Shown piece by piece: positions 1 to 10,948 of a stretch of 64,000 nucleotides of DNA. Source of the stretch: Shewanella sp. MTB7 (lineage in GTDB: Bacteria > Pseudomonadota > Gammaproteobacteria > Enterobacterales > Shewanellaceae); NCBI RefSeq assembly GCF_027571385.1, contig NZ_CP085636.1, positions 2,666,001 through 2,730,000 on the forward strand, in the 5' to 3' direction. How positions within the stretch are numbered: the first letter of the stretch is position 1; each line of letters starts with the position of its first letter. Position numbers and translations under genes: made by a program. The notes under the pieces were generated by a model. That model saw only the letters and a list, made by a program, of their open reading frames with translations. It had not been told where the DNA came from and made no database searches.

Positions 1-532
1 TTTTAGGATAGAAGCGTACTGGTTTATACCAGTTTTCTTGATGGTAATCCGGACCTCTGTAACTGTTGTATCCCTCGATCTGTTGTAATTCTAGTGTCTC
101 ATCTCTCGCCCAAAATAGACTGTCGCGCTCTTTTCCTTGATTAAAGGCACCTGGTTCCGGCCAGATCCCCCCCCCAGTGATCAGTTGATGTTTACCATCG
201 GCATTCAATATAGCAGGTATGGACTTGATCAATACCTGACGGTTACTTCGATAAAGCTCACCTAAAGAAGCGATTGAATCTGCTAAGGTCTCTATCTTAG
301 TGGTGGTCTGTTCAAGTGTCGCTATGAAAGCCAAACCATGATTTTGACTTAATACTATTTGGGTTTGAAGGTGGTGGCTTTTCTCTATGGTGAAGATAAG
401 CCAAACGCTGGAGAGGATAATTAATGAAGCTATGATAAATTGAATAATGGAAAATTTGATCGGTAAACTGTCACGCCAGCGTAGGACTTTTATAGAGGAG
501 TGGTTCAAGTTTGAATTACCCATAGTAAACAT
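1..532 (-). CDS. Membrane sensor protein, N-terminal part (cut by window edge)
   Basis: The reverse strand is open from an ATG at 532 (or the in-frame ATG at 523) to the window edge, about 177 residues. A hydrophobic segment at roughly residues 25-45 follows a basic, polar N-terminus, and the rest reads like a periplasmic cache-type sensor domain (motifs GGGIWPEP, FWARDE, WYKPVRF). Such domains usually sit in front of GGDEF/EAL or chemotaxis modules; the output domain lies outside the window, so the class is open. The GGG triplet is encoded by a run of nine G on the coding strand (167-175), in frame as given. An AAGGA lies just upstream of the ATG pair. Divergent from pheS. Confidence 0.6.
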   Translation of the reverse strand, partial: MFTMGNSNLNHSSIKVLRWRDSLPIKFSIIQFIIASLIILSSVWLIFTIEKSHHLQTQIVLSQNHGLAFIATLEQTTTKIETLADSIASLGELYRSNRQVLIKSIPAILNADGKHQLITGGGIWPEPGAFNQGKERDSLFWARDETLELQQIEGYNSYRGPDYHQENWYKPVRFYPK

Positions 533-1879
<1,347 letters not shown>

Positions 1880-1894
1880 CGGAGCTGTATTAGC

Positions 1895-4282
1895 ATGAAA
1901 TTTAGTGAATCTTGGCTTCGTGAATGGGTAAATCCAAATATTAGCCGTGACGAGTTGTCACACCAAATTACCATGGCTGGTCTAGAAGTTGATGGTATTG
2001 AAGGTGTTGCTGGTGAGTTTTCTGGTGTCATCATTGGTGAAGTTGTCGAATGTGGTCAACATCCAGACGCTGATAAGTTACGAGTAACGAAAATCAATGT
2101 CGGTGAAGATGAGTTAATTGATATTGTATGTGGCGCTGCTAACTGTCGTCTTGGTATTAAAGTTGCTGTTGCTATGGTGGGAGCCGTTCTTCCGGGTAAC
2201 TTTAAAATAAAGAAAGCCAAACTACGTGGTGAACCATCTTGTGGCATGCTTTGCTCTTACACTGAGCTCGGTATTAATATTGAAAGTGATGGTATTTTAG
2301 AGCTACCGTCTGATGCACCTATTGGAGCAGATCTACGAGAATATTTGAGTCTTGATGATGCTGTGATCGACGTCGATCTAACCGCTAATCGTGCTGATTG
2401 CCTCGGTATGGCAGGTCTTGCCCGTGAAGTGGGTGTATTAAATCGTCAGGCTGTTACAGAGCCAACATGGGAAGCCGTTGTCCCATCTATCGATGATATG
2501 GTCAAAATTGACTTGCAAGCTCCTCAATCATGTGGACGTTACTTAGGTCGTGTGGTTAAAAACATAAATGTGAAAGCGGCTACACCACTTTGGATGCAGG
2601 AAAAATTGCGCCGTAGTGGTATTCGCTCTATCGATCCTATTGTCGATATTACTAACTATGTATTGATTGAGTTTGGCCAGCCGATGCATGCCTTTGATCT
2701 TGCTAAACTTGAAGGCGACATTCAAGTACGTATGGGGAATGGTGTTGAGAAGCTCACACTGCTCGATGGTAACGAGATCATCGTCCCAGTTGACAGTTTA
2801 GTCATTAGTGATGAAAAGAAGCCTCTAGCGCTTGCTGGGGTCTTTGGTGGTGAATTCTCTGGCGTGAGTAGTGAAACGCAAGATATTATGCTGGAATGTG
2901 CCTATTTTGCCCCACTTGCTATCTTAGGTAAGACTCGTCGTTTGGGTCTGCATACTGATTCTTCACATCGTTTCGAGCGTGGTGTTGATCCTGAGTTACA
3001 ACACAAAGCGATGGATCGTGCAACTCGTTTGATTTTGGACATTTGTGGTGGTGAAGCGGGCCCGGTCGCTGAAGCTAAATCAGACGAGCATTTGCCTAAG
3101 CCTGTCGCGATCACTTTACGTCGTAGCAAGCTTGATCGCATTTTAGGTCATCATATTGTCGATGCTGAAGTGACCGAGATCATCGCGCGGTTAGGTTTTT
3201 GCGCCGTGAAGACAGCCGACACATGGGAAGTGGTTACGGCAACTTACCGTTTTGATATGGCCATCGAAGAAGACCTTATTGAAGAAGTTGCACGCATCTA
3301 CGGTTATAACAATATTCCAAATATTGCTCCCGTTGGCGTTTTGAGTATGCCTGATCATAACGAATCAGACATCAGTCTAAAGCGCGTACGTAGCATGTTG
3401 GTTGCTCGTGGTTTCCAAGAAGCTATCACTTACAGCTTTGTTGATCCTAAGATGCAAGCCTTGGTTCATCCCGGCGTAGAAGCCATGATATTACCTAATC
3501 CTATCTCAATTGAGATGTCAGCAATGCGTTTATCAACGCTAACTGGTCTGCTCAGTGCGGTAGGTTACAATCAAAGCCGTCAACAAAATCGTGTTCGACT
3601 TTTTGAGTCAGGATTACGTTTTATTCCTGATGCAACAGCCGATTCTGGTGTGCGTCAGCAGGCGATGTTGGGTGCTGTGATTTCAGGTGTTCAAAACGAT
3701 GAACATTGGTCTATGGAGTCAAAAACTGTCGACTTTTTCGACCTTAAGGGAGATCTTGAGGCAATTCTTGGCTTGACAGTGTCCGAGGAAGAATTTACTT
3801 TTAGATCTGCAATGCATTCGGCGTTACATCCGGGGCAATGTGCTGAAATATTAAGAAATGATAGAGTAATCGGTGTTATTGGTGCGATCCATCCGAGTTT
3901 AGAGAAGCCTTTCGGACTCAATGGTAAAACCATTGTTTTTGAAGTCGAACTTGATGCTTTGTTGCATGCGCGACTGCCGCTAGCCCAGACTGTATCGAAG
4001 TTTCCAGCTAATCGTCGAGACATCGCTATCTTAGTTGATGACGAAGTTCTCGCTGATGATGTTGTAAAAATGATAAGAAAAGTTGGCCAAAATCAGTTGG
4101 TTGGCATAAACTTATTTGACGTATACCAAGGTAAGGGTGTTGAGCCTGGCAAAAAGAGCCTAGCAATCGCACTTACACTACAAGACAATACTCGTACACT
4201 TGAAGAGAAGGAAATAGCTGAGATGGTTGATTCAGTCGTTACAACTCTCAAGTCTGAGTTCAACGCATTGTTGAGGGATTAA
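1895..4282 (+). CDS. pheT: Phenylalanine--tRNA ligase beta subunit
   Basis: Beta subunit of the synthetase, with tRNA-binding and editing functions. At 795 residues it equals the E. coli protein. The N-terminal EMAP/tRNA-binding fold is seen around residues 40-150 ([19 protein letters not shown]), then the B3/B4 editing region ([29 protein letters not shown] near 335-363), the B5 region and catalytic-like fold ([12 protein letters not shown]-type loops), and a C-terminal anticodon-binding FDX-ACB domain ([17 protein letters not shown]). A GGAG motif precedes the ATG. Third in a tight pheS-pheT-ihfA unit, with 4 bases to ihfA. Confidence 0.97.
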   Translation: MKFSESWLREWVNPNISRDELSHQITMAGLEVDGIEGVAGEFSGVIIGEVVECGQHPDADKLRVTKINVGEDELIDIVCGAANCRLGIKVAVAMVGAVLPGNFKIKKAKLRGEPSCGMLCSYTELGINIESDGILELPSDAPIGADLREYLSLDDAVIDVDLTANRADCLGMAGLAREVGVLNRQAVTEPTWEAVVPSIDDMVKIDLQAPQSCGRYLGRVVKNINVKAATPLWMQEKLRRSGIRSIDPIVDITNYVLIEFGQPMHAFDLAKLEGDIQVRMGNGVEKLTLLDGNEIIVPVDSLVISDEKKPLALAGVFGGEFSGVSSETQDIMLECAYFAPLAILGKTRRLGLHTDSSHRFERGVDPELQHKAMDRATRLILDICGGEAGPVAEAKSDEHLPKPVAITLRRSKLDRILGHHIVDAEVTEIIARLGFCAVKTADTWEVVTATYRFDMAIEEDLIEEVARIYGYNNIPNIAPVGVLSMPDHNESDISLKRVRSMLVARGFQEAITYSFVDPKMQALVHPGVEAMILPNPISIEMSAMRLSTLTGLLSAVGYNQSRQQNRVRLFESGLRFIPDATADSGVRQQAMLGAVISGVQNDEHWSMESKTVDFFDLKGDLEAILGLTVSEEEFTFRSAMHSALHPGQCAEILRNDRVIGVIGAIHPSLEKPFGLNGKTIVFEVELDALLHARLPLAQTVSKFPANRRDIAILVDDEVLADDVVKMIRKVGQNQLVGINLFDVYQGKGVEPGKKSLAIALTLQDNTRTLEEKEIAEMVDSVVTTLKSEFNALLRD

Positions 4283-4286
4283 AAGT

Positions 4287-4580
4287 ATGGCACTTACCAA
4301 AGCCGAAATGGCAGAGCATCTTTTTGAAACGCTTGGAATTAACAAGCGCGTGGCTAAGGAGATGGTAGAGGCATTTTTCGAAGAAATTCGTCAAGCACTC
4401 GAAAGTGGTGAGCAGGTCAAGTTATCTGGCTTTGGCAATTTTGACCTTAGAGATAAGAATCAAAGACCGGGAAGGAACCCGAAAACAGGCGAAGATATTC
4501 CAATCTCTGCACGCCGAGTTGTGACTTTCAGACCTGGACAGAAGCTTAAGAGCCGAGTCGAAGAGGCTAACGCGAAGTAA
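4287..4580 (+). CDS. ihfA: Integration host factor alpha subunit
   Basis: Small DNA-bending protein that pairs with IhfB in the nucleoid and assists recombination, replication and sigma-54 transcription. The 97 residues are a full HU/IHF fold with the DNA-minor-groove arm [14 protein letters not shown] (about residues 60-73) and the Pro that intercalates DNA in RNPKTG. The N-terminus [10 protein letters not shown] is typical of the alpha subunit. It follows pheT with a 4-base gap, the same order as E. coli pheST-ihfA, and a rho-independent terminator closes the unit 27 bases downstream. Confidence 0.97.
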   Translation: MALTKAEMAEHLFETLGINKRVAKEMVEAFFEEIRQALESGEQVKLSGFGNFDLRDKNQRPGRNPKTGEDIPISARRVVTFRPGQKLKSRVEEANAK

Positions 4581-4607
4581 CATTTGCAAGGTTAGTTAAA
4601 TGTTAAG

Positions 4608-4629
4608 GCCACTCTCGGAGTGGCTTTTT
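4608..4629 (+). terminator. Rho-independent terminator after ihfA
   Basis: A 7-base-pair stem GCCACTC/GAGTGGC (4608-4614 and 4618-4624) with a TCG loop is followed by five T. It ends the pheST-ihfA message and lies directly before the acyltransferase start region. Confidence 0.85.
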
Positions 4630-4660
4630 CAGTTTGTTTATATCGCCAGAGGTTAGTTTT

Positions 4661-5596
4661 TTGTCGAGAAAGCCGAAGTATTTTGATAGACGTTTCCACG
4701 TATCCTTGTTGCATCCTAAATATTGGCTCACATGGTTAGGTATCCTAGTTTTAGTTCTTTTTGGCCTTATGCCTGCTTGGTTTCGTGATCCTATCGCTAG
4801 GTTATTTGCTAAGTTGGTGATGAAAGTGGCTAAAAAACCGCTCTCAGTTGCCAAAGTTAACTTGATAACTTGTTTCCCTGAGAAGTCAGCGGCAGAAATT
4901 GACGCATTAATTATCGATAATGTCGAAAATTTTGTGATGATCTTATTAGCTCAATCAGAACTTATGGTGCGTTCTAAAGCCAACATAAAAGATAGAGTAA
5001 GATTGCACGGCTTTGAAAATGTGATATTAGCTCGGGAGGCTGGTCAACCAGTTATCTTTATTATGCCTCATGTTTGGGGGATAGAATATGCAGGGTTAAG
5101 GTTAAACATCGAAGTGCCTATGGTGAGTATGGCAAAGGCTCACCGTAATGGTTTGTTCGACTGGTTTAGTAACAGGATGCGCAGCAGTCAGGGAGGCAGT
5201 ATCTATATGCGTGAGGCAGGAATAAGAGCACTATTAACTGAACTTAAACATGATAATAGTTTCTTTTATCTTCCAGATGAAGATCTTGGACCGGATAAAA
5301 GTGTGTTTGCTCCTTTTCTCGGTACGGTTAAAGCAACGATACCAGTGGTGGGTCGCTTAGCACAAGCGGGTAATGCGCAGGTGTTGCCGGTTAAGATTGG
5401 TTACGATCAAAAAAACTATCGTTTTGACTTAACGGTAATGTCTGCCATCTCGCCAGATGAGATGCAAGGTAAAGAGAACGAAGCGATAGCACTCAATAGA
5501 GCGGTAGAGCAAGTGATCTTAGCCTACCCTGAGCAGTATATGTGGTTTCTTAAGGTGCTTAAGACCAGACCGGAAGGTGAGGCAAGTTTATATTGA
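4661..5596 (+). CDS. lpxM: Lipid A late acyltransferase, LpxM (MsbB) type
   Basis: Inner-membrane enzyme that adds the last secondary acyl chain (myristoyl type in E. coli) to Kdo2-lipid A. The protein aligns by eye with E. coli LpxM over its length: an N-terminal membrane anchor (WLTWLGILVLVLFGLMPAWF), the HX4E catalytic motif in PHVWGIEYA, YLPDEDLGP, KATIPVVGRLA and the C-terminal PEQYMWFLKVLKTRPEG. No ATG exists near the N-terminus. I choose TTG at 4661, which has AGAGG about 9 bases upstream; a TTG at 4634 would start almost inside the ihfA terminator. LpxL and LpxM are paralogues, so the exact position acylated is inference, but the LpxM-like termini favour LpxM. Its stop faces icd across a shared terminator. 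Confidence 0.85.
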   Translation: MSRKPKYFDRRFHVSLLHPKYWLTWLGILVLVLFGLMPAWFRDPIARLFAKLVMKVAKKPLSVAKVNLITCFPEKSAAEIDALIIDNVENFVMILLAQSELMVRSKANIKDRVRLHGFENVILAREAGQPVIFIMPHVWGIEYAGLRLNIEVPMVSMAKAHRNGLFDWFSNRMRSSQGGSIYMREAGIRALLTELKHDNSFFYLPDEDLGPDKSVFAPFLGTVKATIPVVGRLAQAGNAQVLPVKIGYDQKNYRFDLTVMSAISPDEMQGKENEAIALNRAVEQVILAYPEQYMWFLKVLKTRPEGEASLY

Positions 5597-5615
5597 CGGC
5601 TTGAGGTAATTGAAT

Positions 5616-5655
5616 AAAAAAAGGTGAGTTTAGTCGATCTAAACTCACCTTTTTT
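5616..5655. terminator. Bidirectional terminator between lpxM and icd
   Basis: A perfect 12-base-pair stem AGGTGAGTTTAG/CTAAACTCACCT (5622-5633 and 5639-5650) is flanked by A-runs on the left and T-runs on the right, so it can stop transcription from both the plus-strand acyltransferase and the minus-strand icd. Confidence 0.9.
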
Positions 5656-5669
5656 ATGCCTAAAAATAT

Positions 5670-7910
5670 TTAGCGATTTAGTGGTGCGTTCAGCAAATCA
5701 TTGAATGTTTTACTTGGGCGCATTATCGCTTCCATTTTCGCAGGATCTGGGTTGAAATAACCGCCAATATCAACCGATTTACCTTGAACGGCATTGAGCT
5801 CTTCAATAATCTTCTGTTCCTTCTCAACTAAACTTGCAGCAAGAATAGCAAACTGTGATTGCAACTCTTTATCTTCCGATTGCTCTGCGAGGCACTTTGC
5901 CCAGTAGAGTGACAAGTAAAAATGACTACCACGGTTGTCTAACTCACCAGTACGACGGGATGGTGATTTACCGTTGTCGAGTAGCATTTCAGTCGCTTGG
6001 TCGAGTGTTGTTCCAAGTACTTTAGCTTTAATGCTGCCTGTTTTCTTCGCGACCTCTTCCAATGACACTGATAAGGCGAGGAACTCTCCCAATGAGTCCC
6101 AACGTAAATGATTTTCTTCAACGAGTTGTTGTACGTGTTTAGGTGCAGAACCTCCAGCCCCGGTTTCAAACAAACCACCGCCAGCCATCAGTGGCACGAC
6201 AGACAGCATCTTAGCACTGGTTCCCAGTTCCATGATTGGGAATAGATCTGTGAGGTAATCACGTAATATATTACCGGTAGCCGAGATAGTATCAAGACCA
6301 CGAACCACACGCTCTAGGGTATAACGCATCGCACGAACTTGTGACATGATCTGGATATCTAAGCCCGTTGTGTCGTGATCTTTAAGATAAGTATTCACCT
6401 TTTTGATCAGTTCATTTTCATGTGGACGGTAGCGATCTAACCAAAATACCACTGGAGTATCGGAATCTCTCGCACGTGTGACAGCTAATTTTACCCAATC
6501 ACGAATTGGTGCATCTTTAACTTGGCACATACGCCAGATGTCGCCTTCTTCAACGTGTTGAACCATTAATACCTCACCGGTATTGATATCAACGATACGC
6601 GCTTCACCGGTTGCAGGTGCTTCGAATGTTTTATCGTGAGAACCGTACTCTTCGGCTTTTTGTGCCATTAGGCCGACATTAGGAACACTGCCCATAGTCA
6701 CAGGATCAAATGCTCCATTGGTTTTACAGAATGCAATAATTTCTTGATAAATACGGGCAAAAGTCGATTCAGGGATCACGGCTTTAGTGTCTTTCGGGCG
6801 ACCATCAGCTCCCCACATTTTACCACCACTGCGGATCATTGCGGGCATAGAGGCATCGACGATAACATCGTTTGGTGCATGTAGATTTGAAATTCCTTTA
6901 TCTGAATCTACCATCGCTAATTCAGGGCGTTTTGCGTGGCATGCATGTAGATCGCGGCGGATCTCTTCACGGAGTGAGCTTGGTAGGCTTTCAATTTTCT
7001 CATAAAGGTTTGATAGGCCGTTATTAACGTTAACACCTAACTTTTCGAATAAATCATGGTGTTTTTTGAATGCATCTTTGTAGAAAATTCTGACAGCGTG
7101 ACCAAATACAATTGGGTGCGATACCTTCATCATGGTGGCTTTTACGTGCAGTGAAAGCATCATGCCAGTTTCGTAGGCGTCCTGCATCTCTTGTTCGTAA
7201 AATTCACATAGTGCGGTTTTACTCATGTACATGCTGTCGATAATTTCGCCATCTAGCAGAGCAAGTTTCTCTTTAAGAATGATAGTCTCGCCACTTTCTG
7301 CTACTAATTCCATTTTTACGTCGCGAGCACGATCAATCGTCATCGATTTTTCACCGTGGTAGAAATCACCACTGCGCATATGTGCCACATGCGTACGCGA
7401 TGCCTGACTCCATTTACTCATCGAGTGAGGATGTTTACGGGCGTAATTTTTTACGGCTTTAGGTGCTCGACGATCGGAATTACCCTCGCGTAGTACAGGG
7501 TTCACTGCGCTGCCAAGTGCTTTAGAGTAGCGATCTAAAATTGCTTTTTCTTCTGCACTTTGTGGGTTTTCAGGCAGATTAGGGATATTAAATCCCTGAG
7601 ATTGTAATTCGCTAATCGCCGCCTGTAATTGTGGTACTGATGCACTAATATTTGGCAGTTTGATTATGTTGGTACTCGACTCTTGGGTCATACGACCAAG
7701 TTCGCTGAGGTTGTCTGCGAGTTGTTGTGCTTCGGTCAAATAGTCTGGAAATTCCGCCAGAATACGAGCCGCGACCGAAATATCACTTTTCACCACATCA
7801 ATGCCTGCTGTTGCAGCGAACTTTTCGATAATTGGTAAAAGTGAGTAAGTTGCTAATAACGGCGCTTCGTCCGTTAATGTATAAATGATCCTTGCGTTTT
7901 CTTCAGACAT
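5670..7910 (-). CDS. icd: Isocitrate dehydrogenase (NADP+), monomeric type
   Basis: TCA-cycle enzyme that oxidatively decarboxylates isocitrate to 2-oxoglutarate with NADP+. At 746 residues it is the single-subunit family, not the 400-residue dimeric enzyme. Recognisable family blocks are [15 protein letters not shown] near 148-162, [18 protein letters not shown] near 265-282, the [21 protein letters not shown] block near 363-383, [13 protein letters not shown], and [16 protein letters not shown] with the long [14 protein letters not shown] tail. The ATG at 7910 is supported by an AAGGAAT-like sequence upstream. It stands alone with its own terminator. Some Shewanella and Vibrio relatives use only this type; whether a dimeric copy exists elsewhere cannot be seen. 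Confidence 0.95.
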   Translation of the reverse strand: MSEENARIIYTLTDEAPLLATYSLLPIIEKFAATAGIDVVKSDISVAARILAEFPDYLTEAQQLADNLSELGRMTQESSTNIIKLPNISASVPQLQAAISELQSQGFNIPNLPENPQSAEEKAILDRYSKALGSAVNPVLREGNSDRRAPKAVKNYARKHPHSMSKWSQASRTHVAHMRSGDFYHGEKSMTIDRARDVKMELVAESGETIILKEKLALLDGEIIDSMYMSKTALCEFYEQEMQDAYETGMMLSLHVKATMMKVSHPIVFGHAVRIFYKDAFKKHHDLFEKLGVNVNNGLSNLYEKIESLPSSLREEIRRDLHACHAKRPELAMVDSDKGISNLHAPNDVIVDASMPAMIRSGGKMWGADGRPKDTKAVIPESTFARIYQEIIAFCKTNGAFDPVTMGSVPNVGLMAQKAEEYGSHDKTFEAPATGEARIVDINTGEVLMVQHVEEGDIWRMCQVKDAPIRDWVKLAVTRARDSDTPVVFWLDRYRPHENELIKKVNTYLKDHDTTGLDIQIMSQVRAMRYTLERVVRGLDTISATGNILRDYLTDLFPIMELGTSAKMLSVVPLMAGGGLFETGAGGSAPKHVQQLVEENHLRWDSLGEFLALSVSLEEVAKKTGSIKAKVLGTTLDQATEMLLDNGKSPSRRTGELDNRGSHFYLSLYWAKCLAEQSEDKELQSQFAILAASLVEKEQKIIEELNAVQGKSVDIGGYFNPDPAKMEAIMRPSKTFNDLLNAPLNR

Positions 7911-8384
7911 ATAATTCCTTAGGTTACTAGCGTTTCCCCACTCCCAGCTTCCTGAAACATCTGCGTCAATGTCTGTTAAATAAGAACCTGTGATAGGGGC
8001 ATAAATTTGTTATAGCTAGGTTGCCAAAGTCGCAGTAGCTATTATCCTTGCTGATCTTCAGATCTCTACAAATTTTATTTACAACCTTGCACTAAGTCAA
8101 AGCACCTGAAATCATACCACTTTATGGGGTGCCAACAAGACCTTAACTGATGATTTATTTGCTGTAGATTTATGACTAAGTAGTGTTCTCTTTAATGGTT
8201 AATACTTATTTCCACAACATACTATTAATAGTGAGCATCTTGTTTTCAGCAACTTATCATAATTATTTTATAATGCTGTGAGAGTTTTGTGATAACTAGT
8301 GGTTAATTTGAATTGTGGTTTAGCCTCTTAGATTGTTGCTAAAAGGTTGGGATTTGAAAACAAATGGAATTAAGGATAACAAAT
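7911..8384. other. Intergenic region with divergent promoters (icd / YVTN gene)
   Basis: About 470 bases between divergently transcribed genes. It is moderately AT-rich and holds no supported gene or strong hairpin. It presumably contains the promoters of icd and the beta-propeller gene; I could not fix either. Confidence 0.4.
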
Positions 8385-9416
8385 ATGAAAATTAGTTATT
8401 TTCTCATAGCCGTCATACTGGGAAGCAGTTACGTGCATCAAGCAAATGCCGTTTATAGCGAGGACAATTCGGGTCATATTGCTGTTGCTAACCGCGGGGC
8501 AGGAACGGTATCAATTATCGACGTACAGACAGACATAGTGGTCAATACTCTAGCCTTGCCTGCGGCAGCGTTGACTCCTGAACCTATGTATGTGGTCTAC
8601 AAAGATAATCGAATCTACGTAGGGGATAGGGCCAATAATCGTGTCCTTGTATACGATAGCTTCGGTTTTAATTTGCTTAAAGCGATCCCGACGGGAGAGG
8701 GGGTATTTCACATGTGGCCCGCAAAAGAGGCGCAGTTGTTACTGGTCAATAATGATATAGATAAAACTGTTACTGTGATTGACACCAATTCCCTTAGTGT
8801 CATCAAAACACTTTCTTTGCCAATGGATCTTTTATCCCAGGGCTATAAACCCCATGACGTGTTTGTCACTAATAAGGGGAAAAATGCGTTTGTCAGTTTA
8901 GTTGACGGTGAAGAGGGTAATGACTACATCATTAAGCTCTCTATTAAGCGAAACATAGAGCTGTCTCGTAAAGAGGTAGGAGGGGATCCTCATCTGTTTA
9001 TATCACCAATAAAGAGAAATACCCTATACGTACCTTCACAGGAAAGCGGTGAAGTCTTGGCGTTAAATACCAGAAACTTGGTTACTCGTTATCAATTTGA
9101 TGTGCCTAATGCTCATGGTGTATATGCGCTAGGCCGCCGTCTTTATGTGACTAATATTGCTGAAGGCGGTTCGCACGGCCTGTATACCTTAGATGCTAAA
9201 GGAAGACATATTATCGATACAGATAATACCCCCTACGGCGCGCCTCACAATATTAGCGTGACCAGTAATGGGCGAAAGATTTATGTAACTCATTCCGGTG
9301 CAACGCAGGACAAGGTGAGTGTGTATCAAACAATCCCAGGTAGAGAGTTACCCAGCTATTTGGGTGAAGTCACAGTACAAAGTAATCCGTTTGGTTTAGC
9401 TTATATTCCCCACTAA
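8385..9416 (+). CDS. Secreted YVTN-family beta-propeller protein
   Basis: An exported protein of about 343 residues with a signal peptide (MKISYFLIAVILGSSYVHQANA, cleaved after ANA). The rest consists of repeated beta-propeller blades with the YVTN signature: GHIAVANRGAGTVSIIDVQT, RIYVGDRANNRVLVYD, NTLYVPSQESGEVLALNT, RLYVTNIAEGGSHGLYTLD and KIYVTHSGATQDKVSVYQ. The family scaffolds protein or polymer interactions in periplasm or at the surface; no catalytic residues can be named, so the role is unknown. I start at ATG 8385 (AAGGA eight bases upstream) rather than 8364, since this puts the signal peptide at the N-terminus. A hairpin follows its stop. Confidence 0.75.
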   Translation: MKISYFLIAVILGSSYVHQANAVYSEDNSGHIAVANRGAGTVSIIDVQTDIVVNTLALPAAALTPEPMYVVYKDNRIYVGDRANNRVLVYDSFGFNLLKAIPTGEGVFHMWPAKEAQLLLVNNDIDKTVTVIDTNSLSVIKTLSLPMDLLSQGYKPHDVFVTNKGKNAFVSLVDGEEGNDYIIKLSIKRNIELSRKEVGGDPHLFISPIKRNTLYVPSQESGEVLALNTRNLVTRYQFDVPNAHGVYALGRRLYVTNIAEGGSHGLYTLDAKGRHIIDTDNTPYGAPHNISVTSNGRKIYVTHSGATQDKVSVYQTIPGRELPSYLGEVTVQSNPFGLAYIPH

Positions 9417-9442
9417 AAAACATCCTTTAACGGTTTAACTTA

Positions 9443-9471
9443 AATGGCAGTTCATTCATTGAACTGCCATT
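9443..9471 (+). terminator. Hairpin after the beta-propeller gene
   Basis: A perfect 12-base-pair stem AATGGCAGTTCA/TGAACTGCCATT (9443-9454 and 9460-9471) lies 27 bases after the stop. The following tract is T-rich but broken, so this is a likely but weak intrinsic terminator. From here to 9727 I see nothing else but the expected pqi promoter. Confidence 0.6.
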
Positions 9472-9727
9472 ATCATCGTCTTTGCGCTCCCCTAAAGCTT
9501 CTCGGTAGTTTTTATATCTTCTTTTACGGCTGCTTTTAGTGTATTGACTAATGGTGTGGATATTGTCATCCTAAATTGTGAGTAACAGCATTGGAATACA
9601 AGATATTCAGCTTTTTAAAGTGAAGCCTTCTCTTAGTGTCGGCGTTGTTCGTTATGGGATTGATGCTAAATTATTAATTTTTTTCATATCTCTACCATTA
9701 GAATCTTAATTAGGCGTATTGAAGTTA

Positions 9728-10948
9728 ATGATAATTAAGAACATAGAATCAAAACTTGTGGAGGAAGCGGAGGTCTGCCACGAGTGTGGTTTAAATGTCG
9801 TGATCCCCAGTTTGAAGGTTAATCAGAAAGCAGTCTGTCCGCGTTGTGGTTATCTCTTATCAGCTAATCGTGCAAATTCATTTGAGCGTATTCTTGCTTT
9901 TGCCATTTCGGCACTGATTTTCCTATTAGCCTCTGTACTCTTTGAGTTTATCTCATTTAGTTCCAATGGGTTAGAAAATAACATTAAGATGTTAGATAGC
10001 GTTGAGATTTTAATTGATAGCGGTTATAGCTTGCTTGCCATTATCGAAGTCGTCACAGTGTTTATCATTCCTAGTTTCGTATTAATCAGTCTTATCTATC
10101 TTGTGTCTTTTTTGAGGAAAGGTCGCTACCCACCCATGGGGGATCTACTGACGAATATTATATTTAAACTGGTACCCTGGAATATGGTGGATATTTTCTT
10201 AGTGGGTACTTTAGTTAGCCTCATTAAGATCATTTCATTAGCCGACATCCAATTAGGTCCCTCGTTTTTTGCTTTTATTCTGTTTGCAGTGTCATTGACT
10301 GCCGCACTGCTGCATATGGATAAACACTATTTACATAAAGCGTTAGTTTTGAACCAGTTTCCTAAAGCTGCCGAAAAAATAGTAGCTAAATTGAATAAGC
10401 GTGCAACTGGCAGAAACAGCAACGTGAGTAATAGTAACAAGAATGAACGTTATTCAAGCCTGTCTATTCAGAAAACATGGGCACTTATCCTCACCTCGGT
10501 TCTGCTTTATGTTCCAGCAAACCTGTTTCCAATAATGAATACTTGGTTTTTCGGGCAAGATGATCCAAGCACGATTATCGGCGGGGTTATCTTACTCTGG
10601 CTGCATGGGTCTTACCCTATCGCGATAGTAATATTTGTTGCTAGCATCATGGTTCCTATAGGAAAAATTTTAGTGCTTACATGGTTAAATTACAGTGTAC
10701 AGACACATTCAAGACAACTGGATCATCAACGTATAAGGATGTATCGAGTTGCCGAGTTCATTGGTCGCTGGTCTATGATTGATATTTTTGTGGTGATTAT
10801 TCTGGTAAGCCTAGTGCAGCTTGGAAATACCATGACCATAGTCCCCGGTGTGGCAACCTTTGCATTATCTGGTGTTGTTATCATGACAATGTTGGCTGCA
10901 ATGAGTTTTGAACCAAAATTAATTTATAATCAGACAGAGAACTTATGA
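9728..10948 (+). CDS. pqiA: Paraquat-inducible protein A family, PqiA
   Basis: Polytopic inner-membrane partner of the PqiB MCE protein in lipid traffic between inner and outer membranes. The N-terminus holds a rubredoxin-like zinc ribbon (CHECG and CPRCG, cysteines 17, 20, 37, 40 counting from ATG 9728), followed by two four-helix membrane blocks with family motifs VPWNMVDIFLVGTLVSLIK and SYPIAIVIFVASIMVPIGK, and GRWSMIDIFVVIILVSLVQ. E. coli PqiA has a second CxxC ribbon between the two blocks. Here that stretch (about residues 218-246) is a Ser/Asn/Lys linker without cysteines. A TTG at 9719 is an alternative start. The stop overlaps the pqiB start (ATGA), so the genes are translationally coupled. 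Confidence 0.88.
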   Translation: MIIKNIESKLVEEAEVCHECGLNVVIPSLKVNQKAVCPRCGYLLSANRANSFERILAFAISALIFLLASVLFEFISFSSNGLENNIKMLDSVEILIDSGYSLLAIIEVVTVFIIPSFVLISLIYLVSFLRKGRYPPMGDLLTNIIFKLVPWNMVDIFLVGTLVSLIKIISLADIQLGPSFFAFILFAVSLTAALLHMDKHYLHKALVLNQFPKAAEKIVAKLNKRATGRNSNVSNSNKNERYSSLSIQKTWALILTSVLLYVPANLFPIMNTWFFGQDDPSTIIGGVILLWLHGSYPIAIVIFVASIMVPIGKILVLTWLNYSVQTHSRQLDHQRIRMYRVAEFIGRWSMIDIFVVIILVSLVQLGNTMTIVPGVATFALSGVVIMTMLAAMSFEPKLIYNQTENL

